Assembly: GCF_008831285.2 (NCBI RefSeq)
Contig: NC_045142.1
Span: 14,139,354 to 14,203,353 of the forward strand
DNA from: Nymphaea colorata
Taxonomy: Eukaryota; Streptophyta; Magnoliopsida; Nymphaeales; Nymphaeaceae
Reading direction: 5' to 3'
Length of the DNA stretch: 64,000 nt
In this document: positions 1 through 12,859 of the stretch, in pieces
Layout: every line of letters starts with the position of its first letter
Position numbering within the stretch: the first letter of the stretch is position 1
Notes under the pieces: generated by a model
Database searches by the model: none
What the model was told of the DNA's origin: nothing
Seen by the model: the letters and a program-made list of their open reading frames with translations, nothing else
Made by a program: the position numbers and the translations under genes

Positions 1-1935
1 ACTAATAGATTTAAAATATGTCACTGATAAACCCATAAACCATTAAAAAAAGTGCCATAAATAGGCACTATTTGATACACTGTTTCTAATACAGCTGCAT
101 GCTTTAGCAACCGATCTTTATTTTTAGCAATAAGACAAGATCTAAGAAATGACAAATTTGAATATGTGTGTGTGTGTGGATTCAAATTTGACAGATGCTA
201 GATATTGTCATATAGCTCAAAATAAAACATTATTTGCTAAAATATAGACACTGCAGGGGTATTAGCAACGGTTTATGGTTTGTGGTAGTGTGTTTTTATA
301 ATAGTTTATCATGATTTAAACAATAGTTTGTGGTGCTTTCAACCATAGATTTTTAACTTTTTAATTGCCTAACAACACTGGGCATTCAACATGCTATAAT
401 TCTCCCATATAAAAGTACTAGTAATATCTTAAGTAGTTTTAATTTTTATAGGTGAAGACTAAGTAGCACCACTGTATGGCGTCTAATGATATTTTAATTA
501 GATTACCATAAACTCATGCACAAAATGACTTTTATCATATCTAAAGGGTGCAAGAGATTCCATGTTCGGTTTTAAGCTAGGCCTCTTTCAAATGCTTCAC
601 CCAAAAATATTAATTAGCTGACAAGCAAGTTCTCAATGATGGCAAACCTCTCACACACACAAGATCAGTGGGAACTTCATAGCAAAAGTCCTGTATATAT
701 TTTGCCAAAACACTATGACTGACTCTAAGGGTAAGCACTGGGCCAGGCACTGGGTCAGGCACCAGATGGACAATTGGGTCCATTTGACCTACTGGCCAGA
801 TAAGAAAACTCGCTGGGATAGCTGGCCTGGGTCAGGTATTGGGGACTCAACTTGGCCCAAATACATACCTTTATACTTTTTTTTTCCACATTCTTTTGGC
901 ATGATGCCAGAAGTCGACTCCCACACAAACTCTTGACATATTCCCAATGGTTTCCAGAAAATTAGAAAATGAAAAGTGAAGAGTTTCAAATTAGGATAGA
1001 TATCGGGTTGAGTACAAGATAAACATGAAGTTGATGGTCAGGCCCTGGCCCAATAACTAAAGAGAACAGGCTTGGACTGCCAATAAAGGCTTTGGGTCAG
1101 CCCAAGCACGGCTTTGTCAAGCCTGGGTCCAGCCTAATGCTATTCCAGATCCTGTTCACCCACATTCATTTAGGTCAGAGCCAGCTTGCTCGGACCCAAC
1201 CCAACCCTTTGACATCCCCAGGTTGGGTTAAACTGCAGATGCCCTCTTTGACCAACTCCAATGATGTCATTGATCGATTCCTCAACAATGCCAAACTGCA
1301 GATGCGGGACTGTTGATGGTCCGTGTGGGCCCGCAGTTTGAGATTGAAATCAAGCTGGGAACTACTTTGTCAATATTGTGGAAATTTCTCTGAATGAAAT
1401 GTAAAATCAAGTGGAAACTGAAAGAAACCCGTAAGCACATCTGCGTCTTTTAAAATGGGTGATTGGTGATGAACTGACTAAATCATGCTTCATTCCGAAT
1501 CACTTGAATAAAGTTTGGCTGATTGCCTCAAGGCACATTGGGCAACTGGGCTGCTTGGCAGTTCATATCCAAGGAATTCAAGGTTTGAATCTTGTGGCCG
1601 CTGTCACATTCTAGTGTGTTATTTCTCTTGTCTGCAAGCATGGCAAAAGCAACATTCGAGTTGAACGATGTACAGTACGTCCACCTTGGTGGTTTATGAA
1701 GAAGAGAGTTTCTTATAAGTAAACATAAATAAATAAATAACTATTACCCGATTTGTATAACACTTTGGATCAATCCAAGCCAAGCACCTACAATTAAATC
1801 GGCTGATTCCAACCAACGTTTACAAGAGAAAAACAGAATGTGAGAGTATGAAGAATTAAAGTACTACTAAGGCGGATTGATAAGTATCACAATAGGCACA
1901 CAGACCTCACGTCGGCTAACAATGCCAGATGCAAT
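1..1935. other. Gene-free AT-rich stretch
   Basis: I see no supportable gene here. There is a short TG run near 166-177. Between about 715 and 1,320 the sequence is richer in G and C and repeats short words around 'gggcca' and 'gggtcag', which creates short open frames on both strands that resemble no family I know. I treat this as intergenic or decayed repeat. Confidence 0.6.
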
Positions 1936-2515
1936 GGTTTAGGCTACTTGTCAAAGAAAGAAAAATGTGACCCATGGATGCAATGGAAATCTGACACAAG
2001 AATATTCCATGCATGTCTCTCTCTCTTAGCCCACATTGTCCGTTAATCTTTTCACCACCCTTAAGAGCTGTTTTAAAATAAAAAAACAAATCAGGCTAAA
2101 TCAGAAAGCGAGAGAGAGAGAGAGAGAAAGGGTGGTGACAGTTGCTCATGAAGAGGCAGTGAGTGGAGAGCGTTCAGCTGAGTTTGGGTAGATTGAGTTG
2201 AGTGCCCGGTTAAGGGTACCCAACGTACATACCCCAAGAGTAAGGGGACATTTTAATAATTTTCAAAAGGTAGTACTTTTTTTTTTTGAATTCCACTTTT
2301 GTCTTCCCAATTTTTTTTCAGTGTGAATTTTGACTATTTTCATCATAACCAGCGCACAAAATTTTTTGCATTGTATGACACATATATTACCAGGTTTAGA
2401 GTTCAGGTGGACATGGGACAACACGAACATATTTGTATTAATGTAACAGCCATAATGAAAGGAGAGTATCCGGTCCAGAAAAGCTATTATAGAAAAGACA
2501 TATCTTCAAAGAAGA

Positions 2516-2555
<40 letters not shown>

Positions 2556-3187
2556 GATATTATGAAAGAGTTCAAAAGTCTAAAATAAACATCATTTTAT
2601 TAAAAAATTAAAGTAGCCCAACCCCATCTTTGTTCTCTGAATATAATAAAAAAGAAACTTTTTAAAAGAGTAGAAAAAGGTTATGAAAATGTCAAAAAAG
2701 TCTAAAATAAACATTTCTTTATTAAAAAAATTGAACATATCAAAACCCCATCTTTTTTCCACTGCATACTTGTGCGTTCGGATGTACACGCAACTCAATC
2801 TCATATCGGGGCTTTGGGTCTGCAGGCGGTGGAGAGGAGAAACTGCACTTTGGCCACATCATTGTCATGGGATATCGCTTGTTGATTCCTCAATTGATGC
2901 GATGCTGTGGATGAGATATCACTTTAAAAAATCTGGAAATGGATCACGAATTGATGGACTAGCATTTGCTTATCCATCTATAGAACAAGTTTTCTCAGAC
3001 ATCTTGGACTTAATTTCTTGCTTAGGTGGGCATCTGATATACTTTTGATGACGTATGTGGAGGGCTACATATCTATATGATCCAATATATTGCATGCCTA
3101 AGGTCTGATTTGTATAGGTTAAAAGTGAAAACTTGAAGGACTGCACCTTCTTAGGCACGAAGTAACATAAAGCACCCATCTAAATAG
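1936..3187. repeat. Local duplicate block, copy 1 (pairs with 10,593-11,614)
   Basis: From 'ggtttaggctacttgtcaaa' at 1,936 to 'cacccatctaaata' near 3,187 this block matches 10,593-11,614 in the same order and orientation. The shared parts include a GA run, a TA run, a stretch with 'agagctgtt' and a long AT-rich tail. The match is broken by many small indels, so the duplication is not recent. Short frames inside (for example 2,683-3,048 plus) are not conserved as proteins between the copies, so I do not call them genes. Confidence 0.75.
2517..2551. repeat. TA microsatellite
   Basis: This is an uninterrupted alternating TA run of about 17 units. A GA run lies 400 bp upstream at about 2,108-2,127. 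Both are shared in form, but not in length, with the duplicate block at 10,593-11,614. Confidence 0.9.
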
Positions 3188-3299
3188 ATCTGTTTTCTCT
3201 TCTTCATGGTACGTAGTTATTATGTGTCCTGTTTTGTCACCTTCAGGTTTTCAATCTTTTTCATTGGAGGAAAGAGATCCAGGGAAATTGTGTATAGTC

Positions 3300-5330
3300 A
3301 CTCACGCTCGGTTAGACTTCTGCTAAGCATCCCCCATTTTGTCTACCTATTTAGGGGTTGTTCTTATTATGAAAACTGTATGAGTGTCCCTGCTGCCAAA
3401 TGACTCCTTAACAGTAGTGAGGCATTGCAAATTTTGTAAGCAATTTCCCGTACCAGTCATTGATACTTCTTTTTTTTTTATTTTTTTTATATACCTTAAA
3501 GTTGAAAGTTAAACTAATACTACCCCACAGTCAGAAATTTGGCTTTGCCACTACCCCTTTAGGTTCTATTTTTCTTCAGCTTGATCTCTAGCTGAAAACC
3601 ATTTTGGTGATTTTTGGACTCTGCTTAGTTTGAAGGCATGAAGCATAGACTCCCCATCCAACATGCACCAAACTCCACAAGTTAGTGATGTACTCCATAT
3701 TTTGGTGATTGATTATAACCTTGCTTAGCTTATCTTGCAATCAAGTTGAGGAGTTACCATGTTCTAAGTTTAAAATATATAGTTTCCAGTACCTAAAAAA
3801 ATTCTTGTATAATAATGTAATTGCGCTGCATGAACTTCCGGCAGCCACTGCTTGTGAAATCAAATAGGTTTTTGCGTTCTGAAACTGTCGAGGGAGCCCC
3901 TCGTTCTATTCATGAGATATCAATAGTAATTAAATATAAAATGACAGTAATTAATCCACTTTCTATGTCATAATTTATAGACACCAAGATTGGAACATTT
4001 TGCCTGGGGACAAACGGTGGCTGGTGACATTAGCTAGTGATGTAACAAGTTCTTGCGTCATTTACTGGGGATTGCATGCAACTTTTTGTGTTTTCTGCAC
4101 CCTTCTCCACAATCCAAGCAATTTAAGTAATAGCGTTTGAATATTCTTGTGTTGAAGAATTCCAATCACCATTTGATCAATAAGAGAGACATCTTAACAT
4201 ATTCCTTAGGTAACCACAATAAGCGGTGAACATGCTGTAAGAAGGGAAGTATTGAAGCGAAGTGTGGGTTGCTGTGCACCATTGCCCCACATCAGTATTG
4301 TTGCGACGATGCTGGACCTAGTTGCTGTCACATCATAGTCCCCACATCAGACCCAGGTCGGTGACTCACGTGCCCTTCAGCCAAAAGTCTTGGCTCTACC
4401 ACTAAAGAAGGGGTGAGATCACAAGTTGGCGGGCTAGCGTGAAATTATTCATGTCATGAGGAATCAATTTTTTGAAAGATCATAGTAATTTTGCTTTGCT
4501 GGCCATCCTACATCCTTTGATGGGATATTCATATGATCCATCTATTGTACAAGGTTGACTGGAAAATAAAGGAATGTCATCATACTTTAAACATGTTTAA
4601 GGTTATTTAAAATGGGTGATTAACAATGGATTGGCGTGATCATTTCTGAATATTCAAGTGATTCAAAGATGAACCTCACGGCTGGATGGTTATTTGTTTG
4701 TTTGGTGTCGATAAAAAACATCGCGAAAGATGCATTTGCAATGATCAATTGATTGACCATGGTTTTCAATTATGGAATCCAACTTTTATGGCAGTTTTTA
4801 ACAATACAAAATAACCATCCGATCACAGAAATAGCTGCCTAATTTCAACACACACACACCACAGTCATATATATATATATATATATTCCCACTAGCATTG
4901 CTTTGTTTGATGCTTCTAGTATGTTTTCTATCTGGGAAGATGCCTAACCCAACAAATAACAAACATTATCTAAGTCTACAGATGACCTTGCTCAATTATA
5001 TGTGTAAACTAGTCATGATTCATTATTTATTTTCTGACAATGAAATAAGAACATTTTATTTAGGATTTACCATCATAGAGGCTGATTCTGTTGAATTTCA
5101 ATGAACCTGCAATTGTGGGACACTTGACACAGAATTGGCTGTAGGATGAAATACCCTCTTGTTGAGCGGTAGGATGAAATACCCCTCTTGCTCACCCGGC
5201 ACAAGGGAAGATCTCTATAGAGTCTGGTCATGCAAACATTGGCCGATTGAATGCTAGTTGGGTCTGGCTCATGGCAAACATTGGCCAAAGAACACTGGAT
5301 TTATGAGTCATTTGACCCAAATCATGAAAA
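3300..5330. repeat. Local duplicate block, copy 1 (pairs with 24,646-26,410)
   Basis: The block starts 'cggttagacttctgctaagc' near 3,309 and ends near 'catggcaaacattgg' at about 5,285. It is collinear with 24,646-26,410. The part from about 4,690 onward has a third copy at about 17,830-18,540. A piece around 4,733-4,862, ending in a CA/TA microsatellite, has a fourth copy at 10,310-10,440. No reading frame is kept between copies, so this is a non-coding duplicated unit. It may once have been a gene flank or a non-autonomous transposon, but I cannot tell which. Confidence 0.75.
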
Positions 5331-7148
5331 TGTTTAATTGATAACATATTTTTTCTGGTCTTATTAAGAAAGAAAATGATGGCTAATAATTACCAGACCC
5401 TTCAAGATTTTATCATCTAGCTAGCCTAGTCCAGCTTCATCCACATTTTCTTGTCATTTTGTGCCTTCCCAGCGTGCAAATCAAAATAAAGTTCTTAATT
5501 AAATGTTAGAATTAATCATCATTAAAATAATTTCTATTTGAACTACAACTTGAAAACACTTGGATTTCTATCACCCCATGCATCTACAATTTGTTGCCTT
5601 CTGCACCAAATTTCCTCCTCCTCCCATGAGACTCAGTCAATTCTTCACATGGAACAACCTCCCAGATAGTAGCAGCTTTATTTCCCTGCTCAATTTTTGC
5701 CAGCGCCCTAGACAACTTCTCTTGAGGCTCCTAATTCTGTTGATTAAATTTGGCCACCTGGTCATTGTTCAATCTCATAAGACAATACTTTAATCTGTAG
5801 GAAACTTAATTTGAAGAAAGAAACAATATTGTAAAAGCGGTATCGTATCACTTATCGATCGGGCTAACCCATACATGTATGGTAACATATTGTAAATTTA
5901 TTTTTGTAATGCATTCGCAATTAAAAAATAAAAAATAGTGATAAATTCTGATAAAACCAAGAAAAAGTTTCCTCTATAAAACAACTCATCACAATATTAC
6001 ACACATAATAAAAATTCACAAATCTTCATCTACAGACATAATAATGATAAGATATGATAAACATGATAAATTTTGAGGTCTTAAAGACTTTTACAATAAA
6101 CTTTTTACTGTTTTTACGTCATATTATCAAACATTTATAATATGCAACCTATCTATTCATCTTCATCTTCATTATAATATTCATACTCATTTTGCTTCAT
6201 TGTCTTCATCCCCTTCAAGTGGAATGTCCTCACCAGCATATGCAGCTCAACTTCTTCAATGTTCAAAGGAGTTGGCCACAATAAGGCCTCCATCCTTTCA
6301 CATCAAATTCCTCAGATGATCACTGCTGCTCAGAGCATCATTGTCAAAATTCAAAAGAAATTGCAAATTCCAAAGAATGGCTACTAATGGTGCTAGAGTC
6401 ACTCTCAAAAAGCATGTTCCTTTCTTCCAGCAGCCACAATTCACTTCAAGCCTTCCAAGATAGTCAAACAAATTGAAATATTCATCTCCAAAATATTTTT
6501 ATCGCATGACGAGTGACAAATACAAGTGCCATGTGGTGAAACATGAAGAGGTAATCTGTAACTCGAGGTGGTCTCCAGTGGCAGAGTTACATTGTAGCTG
6601 GTGTGGGCAATTTTTCACACCAGCCTACAAATTTTGCCTTATTTACATATGTAAACATAATTGACTTTTATTGTTTCTTTTGTTTTTTTCTTTTACATAT
6701 GAGTGACCCTTCAAGTTTAAAACTAAACAGAGTGCCCCTCAATCAGAAATTTCCAGCACTGCCCTGGTGGTCTCACTATATATTAGTTCCATTCGCATGA
6801 AGAACTGGACATCACTTGTTAAACGATAGCATGACATTTCAATGTGCGATCAAAATTGGAAATGATTGATGAGATGCAAGTATGAATGGCAAGAAAAAAT
6901 TTATGGAGACCATTATTATATCTTATCAAGTTATCTAAGGATCCCTATTAATATGAAGCAAGAAATAAATGGATTTCTTGGATGAAGGCCTTCACACATG
7001 TTAATGGTTGCATAGATAAACCCTGAGGTCATAAACGTATTTGGTTTGCTTGGCCTTTTACATTCGTAAGTCCTCTATTGCTAAAGTTTATCTTTCATTG
7101 TTGATTTTAAGGTGATAAATATTTAAAATTTATATAAGGAAAACAAAC

Positions 7149-7179
<31 letters not shown>

Positions 7180-7829
7180 TTATACCACATATAAAATAGG
7201 TTTTTAAAGATTGACATGCGACCCTTGGAATCCAGCCGTATAACTGAATCAAAAATATTTTACTTGCATAATAAGTTCTAGAGTCTTTGGGGTATTATTG
7301 TAAATCAACTTAAATTATTTATTTCTTTTCCTTTATGTAGTCTAAACAAACATAGTTTGAACAATTCTTCTTCTTTCTATTCAAACAAGCTTTTATAACA
7401 ATTTGTTTCATTCTATTTTCTTTCCTCTCATTTTCTTCCCAAATCCTTTCTTTCCCTTTCCATTCTTTTCCTTTTATCCTACTTTCTCTCTATCCAAAAA
7501 GGTGCTATAATAGGTCAACGAAAAATTTATTTTACAATTGGGATTGTGTTGCCTAAAGCCTCTCTAAGAGCCAGCACGTTTGAAATGACCTTATATAAGA
7601 AGTTACATGGGGAAATAGGTTGCTACTGGTTTACACTTGTAGCTCCTTCTATCTTGAGAATCAGAACAATCACAGTGTTGTTAAACTTCTTCACCATTCA
7701 TCTTATTCCCAAGAAAACTTCAACCATCTTGATTATGTAATGACTGGTTACTCCTCGGTACTGTTGAAAAAGGGACCTGAAGGATCCACTACGTCCTGAA
7801 GCGCTCTCGCTTTCAAACTAAAGTTGCAT
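5331..7829. other. No gene recognised; AT-rich
   Basis: I see no gene here. On the minus strand about 6,170-6,460 reads as a broken frame that looks more protein-like than its surroundings, but it has several stops and no family I can name. An AT microsatellite lies at about 7,149-7,174. Confidence 0.55.
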
Positions 7830-9340
7830 ACTTGAGTTCTTTTGCTAAAACAGATCTTAGGATTTGTCGGACTCATCTCTCTTTCCACTCGTCAGCACAG
7901 ACTACTATTTAAAATAAGAACAAAACATGTACTTCCCATCTTTTGCTCTCTCTCTCTCTCTCTCTCTTCATGCAAGAGAAGTCAAAGGGCATGGAGCTGT
8001 TACTTTGTTTCTTTCTTCCAACACACTTTCACCTTCAGTGGTAGACAAGTAAAAAAGAGAGGAACGACCCTGTTGAATAGAAACCATTAATTTACATGAT
8101 ATGACATCGTTGATATTAAAGTTCCTGTCTTGGTGGGAAAGACACAGACTTAGAGGTGGGAAAGACGCAGACTTAGAGGTGGAATAGAAATGCTCAAATC
8201 AAAATACTTATGTGAAGTTGGTAGATTGTGCTTCCCATGGCAATACGGTGGCTATCGAACACAGGAATTATGAATACCATGGCAACAAGAAAAATCCAAA
8301 TCTGTTACATCAGTAGCAATTGATAGTCTAATTTATATGATTCACATGTGCTAAATATGACTCTTCAAGCAGAAGAACAAGCAACTTTTTGTCCTTTTTT
8401 ATGAAGGAAGTCTCTCACATATATCACCGACTTCAACACAAAGCAGCATCACCACAAAAGCATGTAGAAAACACATATGCTAATGGAACCACATCTGAAA
8501 GACGCCCTGCCTTGATCGACCAGCTTCCCTTCCCTATTTTAAAGCTATTCACAGTACCTATACCACGGTCCTCAGGAATATTCATGGTTGCCTATCGTCA
8601 CTAGCTAATGCCGGAAGGAATTCCATCTTTCTGTTTGCTCTCTCGGCCCCCTTCTCTTTCTCCCCCTCTCTCTAGACGTGCATAAGAACTCAAAATGCAT
8701 GGAGCTGTCACTTTATTTCTTTCTTCCACCACACATCACTTTTAGTGGTGGAGAAGTCAAAAAAGAGGGGAACCACCCTGTTGGATAAAAACAAATAATT
8801 TACATTGATAAGACTTTTCTCAATATCTTTTGTTGTAAAAGAGATTGCACTGCCATTGAAAATTATATATATATATATTATGTGTGTGTGTATATAACTA
8901 ATAATAGATAATGAAAATACATATCACGTTTTTCTCTTTATTTTTCTCCTATCTATCAAGTTAGATCGGATAACCATGACTTGATGGCTGAATAACTCTA
9001 AAAAGTCAGTTCACCATTCAATATATATACACACACACACACACACACTACTTCGATCACAAACAAAAACCAACAGACCTCTTATATTTGTGTTAAAAAG
9101 TGTTCTGAACAAAATATGAATCTCCTAATGTCTTCATTATAAACACTAATTTAATCTAAACAATGTTTAAGTTCAAATTACTTTTATAAAAAAAAGTATT
9201 TTTTCTACTATTAAAATTTTGATGTTGCAAGTGCCATTCCTTTTTTAATTATTATGGTATATTAATAAAATAAAAAATAACTAACTTAAAGTATGTTTAT
9301 CATTAAATATATTTTAAGATAGTGCTAAATTATAAAGAAA
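7830..9340. repeat. Local duplicate block, copy 1 (pairs with 27,740-28,736)
   Basis: The match runs from the 'ctcatctctctttccactcg' area to 'gctaaattat' and is collinear with 27,740-28,736, where the partner is cut by the assembly gap. The partner lacks about 0.5 kb of this copy (around 8,580-9,000). There is also an internal direct repeat: about 7,930-8,100 resembles about 8,640-8,820, both carrying 'gcatggagctgt' followed by 'accctgttg'. No protein is conserved between copies. Confidence 0.75.
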
Positions 9341-10441
9341 AGGAATTTTAATAGGCCCGGCTTCTGTCCCTTACGTAAGTGGTATGTTATTTATATAATG
9401 TATATATGCACATGCACACACACGAGAGAGAGAGAGGAGAGAGAGAGTTTGTATTAAATGAAACTAAAAACATCCAAAGAGTACTGAATGCCACAGTACA
9501 ACTTAAAAAAAAGGACGAAACAAAAGAAAGTAGAAGCAGCAGAGAAGAAGAGAGATACAACTTCCGTTTAAAGGAATTAGACATTTTCCTCTTGTTGACA
9601 AATCTAGCACAGCTCTATGTTACAGAAATTTCTTAATAGCCATCGGTTAGCAAACTAACCAAAATATCTTGATTGCCACGTTATTTTCCCCAGAAACTCC
9701 AAAGGAGGATTTGGTTATGGATACGAAAGAGATACATGGGCTTACTACATAAACTAAATCAAGACAAACAAGGCCACCACCAACAACAATAAATTCTCTC
9801 GGGCCAACTAAATTGAAGACAAGGAAGGCCAGGAGAAAGACAAAGAATGTATTGTCGTTTCTTTCTTGTTCTTAATTTGTACTTTCGTGTTTTCTTGTCA
9901 TCTATTTTACATTTTCTTTTTTCATTTTACATGTGAAAATTGGTTTGAATCAACCTATTTGAATTGTACCAGTTCGTTCTCGGCCCGATATTTCATGATT
10001 TAATTATCCAGATAGCACTAGCTTTGATAGTCATACATGAAAAGACCTCAATACTTGGTCCATTTCTTGTGAAGTTACATCATGTTTTGCATGTCTCCAT
10101 TTATTTTGTAGCTCTAAAACAATTAATGACGTCGACTTTTCTCTATATGCCACAGCTTTCTTAAACTCCAAATCTGTCAACCCTAAAAGGTCGCTGCTCT
10201 TCCCTATCAAGCTGTAGCTGGATGTCCCCAGCACGGGTTTTCCGTGAGTTCTCAAATGCAACAACCTAGCGACGTCTTCTAGGTGATTTTCACCTCGAAT
10301 CCATCAAAATATGCATTTGCAACGATCAGTTGTTGACCATGGTTTCAAATAATGGAATACAACTTTTACAGCAGTTTTTAATGATACAAAATAACCATTC
10401 AAGCACAAAAATAGCTGCCCGATTTCAATATACACACACAC

Positions 10442-10487
<46 letters not shown>

Positions 10488-10592
10488 GCCGCACACCTTA
10501 ATTAGGTCAATGAGGCATCACTCAGATGCTTTGAGGCTTTCTTCTAGGTGATGCACAGAGACCTCATGCAGGTGTGCACCTCTAACAACACT
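9341..10592. other. Repeat mosaic: GA run, copia scrap, duplicate pieces
   Basis: This stretch has a GA-rich run (about 9,423-9,448). About 9,602-9,790 matches the copia fragment at 16,533-16,720. About 9,840-10,050 is related to 24,240-24,400 and more weakly to 17,220-17,280. About 10,310-10,440 belongs to the block at 3,300-5,330, and a TA run lies at about 10,443-10,475. No gene is supported. Confidence 0.6.
9602..9790 (+). pseudogene. Ty1/copia pol scrap
   Basis: This piece shares 'aaatctagcacagctctatgttacagaaatttct' (33-34 bases, 9,601-9,634) with 16,533-16,566. It then aligns loosely with the copia pre-integrase region that follows there ('cagaaactccaaaggaggat' against 'cagaaaccccagatgaggct'). 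It is too short and broken to read as protein. I infer that both loci descend from one copia sequence or were duplicated together. Confidence 0.5.
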
Positions 10593-11614
10593 GGTTTAGG
10601 CTACTTGTCAAAGAAAGAAAAATCTGACAGAAGAATATTCCATGCATGACTCTTTCGCAGTCCACATCTTCTGTTAATCTTTCCACCTTAAGAGCTGTTC
10701 GAGAATAAAAAAACAAATCAGGCCAAATCAGAGAGAGCGAGAGAGAGAGAGAGAGAGAAAGAGGGTGATGACAGTTGCTCATGATGAGAGCAATGAGTGG
10801 AGAGCGTTCAGCTGAGTTCGGGTGGACATGGGCCAACACGAACAGATTTGCATTAATAAAACAGTCATAGCGAAAAAGAGAGTGTCCGGTCCAAGAAGGT
10901 ACTCTATATGGAGAAGATATATCTTGTAAGAAAAAGATGACTAAGAAGATTGATTATATATATACATATATATATATATATCCTGTAGAAACGGGTTGTC
11001 AAAACAGGTTATATGTAAAAAAATTGTGTATATGGGTACATAATGACCAAAATATCCCTGTTTATAGTAGAAAAGGAACATTTTAAAAGGGTAAAAAAGG
11101 TTATGAAAAAATTAAAAAGTGTAAAATAGACATAGTATGCCATTAAAAAATTCAGAAATAATCCAACCTTCATCTTTTTTCCTATGATACTGTATACTTG
11201 TGGATCCACAGAAGTGTGCAGCAGCTCGATCTCATATCTCATATCGGGCATTGACCAGTTCCACAGATTCAAGTGGCCGAAGAAGAAGAAAGAGGAGAGG
11301 GGGTTGGTGGAGGAGGAGAAACTGCACTTTAGCCACCAGCATTGTCATGGGATGTTGCTCGTCGATTTCTTCAATCGATGCGGCTTGAGTTTTCGACACT
11401 GATGGTCAATGGCGAAGCTCTCTCTAAAGAACGTAGGTGACCTTAGACTTAATTTCTTGCTTAGGTGGGCATTGAGATCATTTTAATGACGTACGTGGAG
11501 GGCTATATATCTATATGATCCAATATATTTCATGCCTAAGGTGTGATTTGTACAGGTGAAAAGTGAAAACTGGAAGGAAAGCACCTCTAACATCACAAAG
11601 CACCCATCTAAATA
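10593..11614. repeat. Local duplicate block, copy 2 (pairs with 1,936-3,187)
   Basis: Collinear partner of 1,936-3,187, including the GA run (about 10,735-10,760), a TA run (about 10,965-10,980) and the 'gacgta(c/t)gtggagggcta' segment near 11,490. No conserved protein is seen. Confidence 0.75.
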
Positions 11615-12572
11615 TGCTTTCTATATCAAAATTTATCCCTCTATACATATCATTCTTGCAGCCAAAACAATACCAAAAGTCAAATTTTTCATTATAACTC
11701 GCGACCTTTGAAAGTTGATCAAACAAACTGATGGTCGCTAACATCATCCCTAAGAACTGATCGCCTTCTAACCAATACTTCCGGCTCAAACCGGACGGTT
11801 GCTTTAATGCCCACATTTTTCTTTTTCTTTTTCTTTATTATCACAAAAATTTTAATAAGAGTATAGGCTATAATTGGTAGATTCAATAACTGATAAAAAT
11901 AGTTGAAACTGTGAACTATATCATAAAGGGGGCAGCCATGGAAAGAAATGAATGGGTTACCAAATATATACCTTGGTAGAAGTGGTAACTGAAAATATTA
12001 AAAGAAACTAAAGATGATTGAGGGCAGCTGAGAAGCCTTCCTGAGAAAAATCATTTGGGGGTGTTGCTCGCCATGTATTGGCCTTATTTAACCCCATACC
12101 TCAGGTTCCCATTTGCCGCAGCCATAGGGGGAAGGGTTCCAGCTGTTAGAAATTATGAAAAAGTGAAAGCTAACCCTTGTTTTCCTGCATCTTGGGGTGA
12201 AGATCAAGAGCAAAGAGGCACTGGTCCACGTGACTGTTATCCGCAGCTTGGAGGATCAAGAAAGCCAAGGAGCTAGGGTGCTGACAGTAAAAAATCAGGG
12301 GCTGTACAGTTAGAGAGACCCTGGTAAGTGTTATATAGTTTCTTTTATAAATAATCTATATATGTAGGTACATATGTATATATAAAGCAAGGAGAATTCT
12401 ACTTGGTGGGCTGAAATTATACATGTAGATGCATGTTTTGCAAGGAAATCGTACCACACTACCTTGGAACAGTAGCCTTCTTGGCGGACTGAATTGATTG
12501 CAGCATAGAGCAATAAGGTATGGGAATACTTAGCTATGAGTGCAGCATGTAGCCTTGTACCTTTGTTGCTTG

Positions 12573-12613
<41 letters not shown>

Positions 12614-12859
12614 TGTTATAGTAGCGAATCCATGTATTTACGCACCTAGATATGAATAGATGTGTGAAGTGTTATATTCTGGAAATGATACACAACACTC
12701 TTAGTCTTAGACATCTCTGATTGCCTAAAAATAAATATATATATGCATGTATGAGGTGTAATTACCTGTGTGCAGAAAAATAAATGGGTATTTTTAGGGT
12801 AATACATGAGCTGTTTGTGAAAGAATATATATAATGTGGTGCTATGTTCATAATATAGC
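11615..12859. other. No gene recognised
   Basis: A minus-strand frame at 11,511-11,816 overlaps the block boundary and matches nothing I know. The rest is AT-rich with a TA microsatellite at about 12,577-12,610. Confidence 0.55.

Noticed and set aside
2683-3048. 121-residue plus-strand frame
   Set aside because: It lies in a block duplicated at 10,593-11,614, where the frame is not kept, and has no recognisable motif.
6170-6460. Protein-like minus-strand stretch ('LAPLVAILWNLQFLLNFD')
   Set aside because: It has several stops and no family or splice support that I can give, so I left it as unnamed sequence.
11511-11816. 101-residue minus-strand frame
   Set aside because: No similarity to a known family, no promoter or intron evidence, and it crosses the edge of a repeated block.
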